NCBI RefSeq assembly: GCF_030445035.2
Contig: NC_080685.1
Span: 112,890,432 to 112,954,431, forward strand
DNA from: Dasypus novemcinctus
Lineage: Eukaryota > Chordata > Mammalia > Cingulata > Dasypodidae
Length of the DNA: 64,000 bases
Direction of reading: 5' to 3'
The translations under genes were made by a program, and so were the position numbers. The notes under the pieces are model-generated. The model worked only from the letters and a program-made list of their open reading frames with translations, ran no database searches and was not told where the DNA came from. Below, one piece after another: positions 57,700-64,000 of the stretch (the first letter of the stretch is position 1; each line of letters begins with the position of its first letter).

Positions 57700-57972
57700 T
57701 TATTCCTCAATTTTGCTAGTTCTGTCCCCCATCAATTCAAATTGGCTGTTATATGCATCTAATGTATTTTTAATCTCATCCATTGTGTTTTTCATTCCCA
57801 TAAGCTCAGTTACTTTTCTTTGCAGGTTTTCAAATTGTTCTTTATGTTCACCCAATGTCTTCTTAATATCCTTTATCTCTTTAGTCATATTTTCCTTCAA
57901 CTCCTTGAACTGGTTTAGGGGATTTGTGTGATTATCATTGGTCAGTGTCCTTAAACCCTGTATCCCATCCAT
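57700..57972 (-). pseudogene. L1 'D' ORF1 N-terminal coiled coil
   Basis: A 90-residue open block shows ENMTKEIKDIKKTLGEHKEQ and FENLQRKVTELMGMKNTMDE, the heptad-repeat trimerisation region of L1 ORF1p, closely parallel to the blocks at 21492-21899 and 27540-27923. The RNA-binding domains do not follow in frame. Confidence 0.85.
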
Positions 57973-58738
57973 ATTTTTGGGCTTGTTCCTTTGACTGAGC
58001 CATGTCTTGGTGTTTCTTACTATGGCTTACAATTTTTGCTGATGTCTAGGTATCTGAATATTATGGTGAATTTACTCTGATGGTCAATTTCACTCTTTTG
58101 CCTAGTGGTTTTATTTCACAACTCTTCTTTGATGTTTGTTCAAATTATTCTAAGTCTTAAACCTACCCAGCTTATGTTATCAAAATAGGGCCAGGAATTC
58201 ATTAACAAGGCACAGATCTGTTACTGGAGTTAGGGACATGTATTGCCTAAAAGCAATTTTTTTTCCTTGCAGTTTCCTGGTTGTCCATTAGATGGCACTC
58301 AGTAAATCTTTCCACAGGGGTGACTCTTTCAACCTACATTTCCCTAGAATTCCCCTCTGACCAGAAGCTGAAATTCAAAGAGAGTTCTGCAGACCAAATT
58401 CACTAAAGTGAAACCATTCTCTGTCCCCTGTTACATCCTTCTTCTGCCCAGGGAGGAAGATATCTGTTCTCCACTCAGTTGGCTGCAGTGAGCCACAGGT
58501 TTTGTCCCAGCTGTTTTCCTTGAGTGTGGGGGATGGGTGCCATTTCCAACCACAGGTTTTCATTTCAACTTCATCTCTCATTCCCTCTGCCTCCTGGGGA
58601 GGGGGTGGAGTGTAGCACTCTCCTGGTTTGCAGAACCATAAAGCTGTCCCTTCAGACAGCTTTTTGTACTTCCTTTGTTGTTTCTGGGAGAGAGCTGAGC
58701 CCTGCCTACCAATTTTGGCACCATCTTCCCCACAAAAC

Positions 58739-60440
58739 TAGTTTATAATATTGTTAGTAAGTCAAAATAAGATCATAAAAGTCAATGAAACACGTATTTA
58801 CTCAGATTGCAAAACTAAGCAATATATATTCACAGCTTTCTACATAAAATAGTGTTCTAAATTGTTAGAAATTCAAGATAAGATATACCATTTAATGAAA
58901 GTTATTTTAAACACTTTGCAACACTTTGCAACATAACATTCTGGATGAAACTAGTATTTTGATATTGTTAGTAATTCAAGATAAATGCATGGAATTGAAT
59001 GAAACACATAATTTACTCAGTTTGAGACTTAAGCAATATATATCAACAGCTCTTTAGAAGAAATTAGTTTTCTACACTGTATGTCAAGGTAAGTGTATAG
59101 CATTTAATGAAGCATGTATTTTACTCAGTATACAAAACTAAACAACATATAAGAATCAAAGCTTTCTGTATGAAACTAGGGTTTTAATATTGTTGAAAAG
59201 TCAAGATAAGTCCACAGAACCAATGAAACATGTATTTTACACAGTGTGCAAAGCTAAGCAAATTTGATTCACACTTGTCTAGATGAAATAAGGGTTTTAA
59301 CCTTTTTAGTAAGTCAAATAAGTGCATAGAAGTGAATGAAATATGTATTTTATGCTATTTGCAAAACCAAGCAACTTAGAATCAAGGCTCCCTCGATCAA
59401 ATTTGTGTTATTACATTTGTAGTAACTCAAGATAAGTGCTATAGTAGTGAAAGAAATCGGTATTTTAATCAATTTTTGAAATTAAGAAATATTCACCGCT
59501 CTCTTGAAAAAATAGGTGTTTTAACAGTTTTTATTAAGTCAAGAAAAGTGTAGAGCCTTTAATGAAGTATGCATTTTACCAAGTTTGTGAATCCTACAAA
59601 ATATCAGATTCAGAGCTCTCTAGATGAAGTTAGTGTTTTCATATTGCTAGTAAGAGAAAATAAGTTTATAGAAGTGAACAGAACGTGTTTATTATTCAGT
59701 TTGGGGAACTAATAAATAAATTGATTCAGAGCTCTTTAGATGAAAATAAAGTTTTAAATGTTAGTGTGTTTAGATAAGTACATGGGAGAGAATGAAACAT
59801 ATTTCACTCAGTTTGCAAAACTTAGAAACATAAATTTACAGCTTTCTAGTAGCTATTAATTCAAGATAAGTGTAGAGTATTTAATGAAGCATGTATTTTA
59901 CCAAGTTTGTGAACCCTAAAAAATTATCAGTTTCACTGCTCTCTAGATGAAGCTAGTATTTTAACATTGTTAGTAAGTTAAGATAAGTTTATAGAAGTGA
60001 ATGAAACATATAATTTACTCAGTTTGGGGAACTAAGAAACAAATTGATTCACAGCTTTGTAGATGAAAATAAAGTTTTTACTTGTTATTAAGTCTAGACA
60101 ACTGTTTAGGAGAGAATGAAATGTATTTTACTCAGTTCACAAAACAAAGAACATTTATTCCAAGCCTTCTAGGAGACATTAGTGTTTTTTGATTGTTAGT
60201 AAGTCAAGGTATGTGTATGGCATTAAATGAAATAGGTATTTTATTCAGTATGCAAAACTAAGCTCCATGTCAGATTCACAGCAATCTAGATGAAACCAGA
60301 GTTCATTGGTAGTAAGACAAGATAATTCCATAGAAGTGAATAGACATATACTTTCTCAGTGTGCAAAAAAGTGATTCAAACATGTATTTAACTCAGTTTT
60401 TGGAACTAAAATATATATAGCAATTTTGCAGCTATCTACA
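58739..60440 (+). repeat. Satellite array, segment 4 (last forward-oriented part)
   Basis: About 14 monomers in the same orientation as segments 1-3 (TATTGTTAGTAAGTCAAAAT, GTGCATAGAAGTGAATGAAA). It ends near ATATATATAGCAATTTTGCA, after which the orientation reverses. Confidence 0.92.
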
Positions 60441-61069
60441 CAAATCTCCCTGTCCAAAATTCTAACTGTGTAAAACACAGGTTTCCACTATTTTTAAGCA
60501 CTTATCTTGACTTAATAAGAATGTTAAAACACTAGTTTCACTTGGAGAGCCATGATTTGGGTGTGTTAGTTTCACAAATTGATTTAAGCAATGTTTCATT
60601 CAATTTTATGCACTTAACTTGACTTATTTATTAACACAGTTAAAAACTATTTTCACCTAGAGAGTTCTGAATCCATGTTGCTTAGTTTCACAGCCTAAGT
60701 GAATACATGTTTCATTCACTTCTATGTACTTATACTGACATACTAAAAATATTAACACACAAGTTTCACCTGGAATGACTTAAATGTCCTGGGATGATTA
60801 CTGTCCTTAACCTAGTTTGATAGTGAGAGGGTTTTCGTTAGGGATAGGAGTTGGATTCACTCATATGACATTGAACTCCCTGCTCTATTCTTGAGTTAGT
60901 AAGCTTGTAGAAAATGGAAAAATACTATGTAGTTTAGATTCACAATCAGAGTTCAACACATTTCATTCACATCTATGCACTTATCTTGACTTACTAAGAA
61001 TGTTGAAACACTAATTTCAGCTGGAATGCTTTGAAACTGTTCTGATAATTGTCAGAATTTGAGTTGGAG

Positions 61070-61155
61070 AGTGTTAGTGTTGGGGTTAGGATTAGGGTTC
61101 AGAACTGGATTCACTCATGTGTCACTGTCTTCCCTAGTTCTAAACTAGGGTTAGG
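61070..61155 (+). repeat. Telomere-like block in inverted satellite
   Basis: TTAGTGTTGGGGTTAGGATT then AGGGTTCAG, followed further on by ACTAGGGTTAGGAAG. The orientation is the mirror of the blocks at 38352 and 38975. Confidence 0.6.
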
Positions 61156-62607
61156 AAGAATGTAGAAAAGGAAGTTTCATGTTGAAAGATGCAAAAATGC
61201 CCTGTTGTTTTTATACACAAACTGATTTAAACACATGCTTCATTCACTTTTATGCATTATGAAGATGTACACACAGAAGTTGCATCTAGAGAGTTGTAAA
61301 TCTGATATGTTGATTCATTTCACAAACTGCATAAAATGCATGTTACAATCAATTCTAACCACTTATTCTTATTAGCTCACAACATTAAAACACAAGTTTC
61401 ACCTGGAATGCTTTGACTCTGCTGGGATTATTACTATCAGACACTGAGTAGGATATTGGTTGGGTTAGGAAATGGATTCACTCATGTTTCAGTGTCTTTC
61501 TTATTATAAACTTGAGTTAAAAAGATTTTGAAAAAGAAGCTTCGTGTAGAGAGCTGCAAAACTGCTAAGTGTTTTAGTTTCACACACTTAGTTAAATACA
61601 TATTTCATTCACTCTACACTAACCGTGACTTACTAACAATGTTAAAACAGTAGTTTCTCTAGAGAACTGTGAATCTGGTATGTTGCTTTATTTCATAAAC
61701 TAGCAAAATATGTGCTTCATTCAGTTCTATGCACTTATCTAACAAACAATGTTAAAACACAAGTTTCATCTAGTGAGCTGTGAATACAGTATGCTTGGAA
61801 ATTGCTAGGATGATTATTTTCAGAAACAGAGTTGCATAATGTTAGAATAAGAGTTATATTTAGCAAATGGATTTATGTTTCATTCATTTTTTTGTTCTTC
61901 TATTCACTTACTAAAAATGTTAAAACACATATTTAACAGGCTGTGAACCTGATATGTTGCTTAGTTTTGCAAACTCAGTAAAGTACATATTTCTTTAAAT
62001 TCTATGCACATATCTTGACTTACTATAATGTTTCAATATTAGTTTCATCTTGAGAGCTGTGAAAATATTTTGCTTAGTTTCACAAGCTTAGTAAAATATA
62101 TGTTCAATTAATCTCTAAACACTTACATTTACTTACTAAGAATGATACACATAATTTTGATCTAGAGATATGTTGATTAGTGACACAAACAATAAAATGT
62201 GTATTTCATTCACTTCTATGCACTTACCTTGACTTACCAACAATATTAAAATACTCATTATACATACAGAGTTGTTTATTCTTAGAAACTGATAGAAAAA
62301 CATGATTCATTCACTTCTATGCACTTATCTTGACTCACAAGCAATGTTAAAACATTAATTTCATCTAAAGGACTGTAAATCACATATTTTGCTTAATTTC
62401 ACAAACTGAATATATTATATATTTCACTCATTTCTATGCACTTATCTTGAATTACTAACAATGTTAAAACACTAGTTTCAGGTATGAGTTGTGAATATAT
62501 TTTGCTTAGTAATATGCATGTTTCATTCACTTTTAAGCACTTATCTTGACTCACTTTAACTGTTAAAACAAAAGTATAACCTGGAGTGCAACAGAATAAG
62601 ATTGTAT

Positions 62608-62645
62608 TATGGTTAGGGTTTGGATAGGGTTAACCTTAGGAATTG
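62608..62645 (+). repeat. Telomere-like block in inverted satellite
   Basis: ATGGTTAGGGTTTGGATAGG then GTTAACCTTAGG. Confidence 0.55.
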
Positions 62646-63199
62646 TATTCACTCATGTGTCCTGTCTTCCCTGCTCTAACCTTGAGTTAGTAAGAATGCT
62701 AAAAAGGAAATTTTCTATAAAAAGATTCAAAGATGGTGTGTTGATTAGATTCACAAACCAAATTAAATATTGTTTCAGTCATTCTATGCAATGATATTTA
62801 CTCGCTGATAATGTTATAAACAAGTTTCATTTGGAGAGCTGAGAATCTATGTTGAATAGTTTTTTAACAGAGTAAAATATATGTTTCATTAAATTCTATG
62901 TACTTATTTTGAATAAATAGTAATGTCAAAACTCTAGTTTAATCTAGAGAACTGTGAATATGATATGTTGCTTAGTTTCACGAACTGAGTAAAAGACATG
63001 TTTCATTCCTTTCTGTGCACTTCTCTTACCTACTAATAATGTTACAACAATAGTTTTATGAAGAGATCTGTGAATATATGTTGCTTAGTTTTGCAAACCA
63101 CATAAAATACACATTTCATTCACCTTTCTGCACTTATTAAAGCACAAGTTTACCTGGAATGATTTTAATCTTCTAGGATGATTATTTCAGTCACTGAGT

Positions 63200-63265
63200 T
63201 GGATAGTCCTTAGGCTCAGGTTAGATTTAGGTTAGGATTAGGGCTAGATTTAACATTAGGAATTG
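63200..63265 (+). repeat. Telomere-like block in inverted satellite
   Basis: CTTAGGCTCAGGTTAG, ATTTAGGTTAGGATTAGGGC and TTAGGAATTGG. This is the densest TTAGG-type run in the window. Confidence 0.65.
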
Positions 63266-63487
63266 GATTCACTTACGTGACACTGAATTTCCTGCTCTAA
63301 CCTTGAGTTACTAATAGTGATTAATTGAATAAGAAGTTTTATGTAGAAAGCTGCAAAACTGCTACACTGTTTGGTTAAATACATATTTAATTTACTTCTA
63401 TGCACTTACATTGACTTTCTGACAATGTTAAAACAGAGAGAGCTGTGACTCTTAGATGTTGCTTGCTTTCGCAAGGTTAGTTTGATA

Positions 63488-63545
63488 GTGTTATGGTTAG
63501 GTTCAGGGTGAGGTTTAGGTGTAGTGCTATGGTTAGGAATTAAAT
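63488..63545 (+). repeat. Telomere-like block in inverted satellite
   Basis: GTTATGGTTAGGTTCAGGGT, AGGTTTAGGTGTAG and ATGGTTAGGAATT. Confidence 0.55.
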
Positions 63546-63841
63546 TCAATAATGTTTCATGGTCTTCTCTGATCTAAACGAGTTAATAAGAATGTTTAAA
63601 TACGAGTTTCATGTGGAAAGCTGTGAAAGTGCTTTTTTTTAAAGATTACAAACAAATAAATACATATTTCATTCACTTCTATGCACTTATGTTGACTTAT
63701 TAACAGCATTAAAACACTAGATTTATCTGTAAAGCTGTTAAAGTGCTATGTTTTTTAGCTTCACAAACTGAGTAAAATACATGTTTCATTCATTTCTAGG
63801 CACTTATCTTGACATACTAACAATGTTAAAATACAAATTTT

Positions 63842-64000
63842 AGGAGCAGATGTGGCTCAAGAAGTTGAGAACCCACCTCCCATTGGGGTCAGATCCCAAT
63901 TCCTCCTGAAAAATAAACAAAAAGCAAAACAAAACAAAACAACAACAAAAAAAAAAACTCAGGGAAGCTGAGGTGGCTCAGTGGTTGAGTGCCAGCTTTC
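63842..64000 (+). mobile_element. Dimeric tRNA-derived SINE, cut by the window end
   Basis: First head AGGAGCAGATGTGGCTCAAG, linker rich in CAAAACAAAACAAAACAACA and AACTCAGGG, then second head GCTGAGGTGGCTCAGTGG. It matches the minus-strand copy at 39540-39730. The 3' end lies outside the window. Confidence 0.85.

Larger units (their letters stand above)
50222..58738 (-). mobile_element. LINE-1 'D' inserted in the satellite, with nested insertions
   Basis: Minus strand, 3' UTR at the left (TTTTATTGAAGTATATCATT at 50226) and 5' UTR start at the right (minus GGAAGATGGTGCC near 58714-58728). ORF2 C-terminal and RT lie at 51280-53750. EN sequence is at 55985-56687 and 57283-57500. The ORF1 coiled coil is at 57600-57972 and 5' UTR beyond. 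It is split by an L1 3' UTR (53768-55985) and a solo LTR (56693-57277). Part of ORF1 C-terminal and EN N-terminal sequence is missing near 57515-57600. Confidence 0.85.
60470..63841 (-). repeat. Satellite array, segment 5 (inverted)
   Basis: Monomers read as the reverse complement of segments 1-4: CACTTATCTTGACTTA, AATGTTAAAACACTAGTTTC, GTTGCTTAGTTTCACA and TTCATTCACTTCTATG. Several longer units include a block of TTAGGG-like repeats followed by a fixed module (GGATTCACTCATGTGTCACT, TTGAGTTAGTAAGAATG). It is cut on the right by the SINE at 63842. Confidence 0.93.

Noticed and set aside
38138..63841. CRISPR-like array
   Set aside because: Repeats are contiguous and diverged, with no unique spacers, and the setting is a mammalian nuclear genome.

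Overview
This window is mammalian nuclear DNA, almost certainly from an armadillo (Xenarthra, Dasypus-like). The main evidence is many copies of tRNA-derived DAS-type SINEs: heads with A-box (TGGCCCAGTGG) and B-box (GGTTCAAACCC) motifs, and bodies ending in AAATAAA-type tails. They sit among placental-mammal repeats: MIR, L2, several LINE-1 lineages, MaLR/ERVL LTRs and one ERVL provirus. I found no intact host protein-coding exon, no structural RNA gene, no CRISPR and no bacterial-type operon. Nearly all open reading frames are chance frames, SINE/LTR shadows or debris of L1 and ERVL proteins.

Layout. (1) 1-15.2 kb is mostly single-copy non-coding DNA with old repeats (L1M tail, MIR, MaLR LTR), a solo LTR, a truncated L1 tail, a DAS SINE and a CpG island at about 5.1-5.85 kb that contains a C-rich minisatellite. 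(2) 15.2-33.3 kb is a deep nest of transposons. A MaLR-type LTR is split by about 17.7 kb of L1. One plus-strand L1 is itself split by a minus-strand L1 with a 14-bp target duplication. That L1 is split by a third L1 and three SINEs that share one recurring target site. A near full-length plus-strand L1 follows, carrying a solo LTR and a SINE. (3) 33.4-37.3 kb has MIR and L2 remnants, then a second CpG-dense block dominated by a G-rich minisatellite of about 29-bp units (34.86-36.73 kb) with a 495-bp higher-order duplication. (4) 38.1-63.85 kb is a diverged tandem satellite of about 115-bp monomers. It is interrupted by an ERVL provirus (40.3-44.9 kb), L1 insertions (45.2-47.1 and 50.2-58.7 kb) and SINEs. 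The array runs in one direction to about 60.44 kb and in the opposite direction after about 60.47 kb, and some monomers carry degenerate TTAGGG-like blocks.

Interpretation. The nesting gives a relative order: satellite first, then ERVL, L1 and SINEs inserted into it. The ERVL provirus has two LTRs, a 5-bp target duplication, primer-binding and polypurine sites, and broken gag, reverse transcriptase, RNase H, integrase and dUTPase remnants. The least explained component is the inverted satellite with telomere-like blocks next to the G-rich minisatellite. It is the best candidate for something undescribed, but family names, copy numbers and ages here are read by eye and were not computed.
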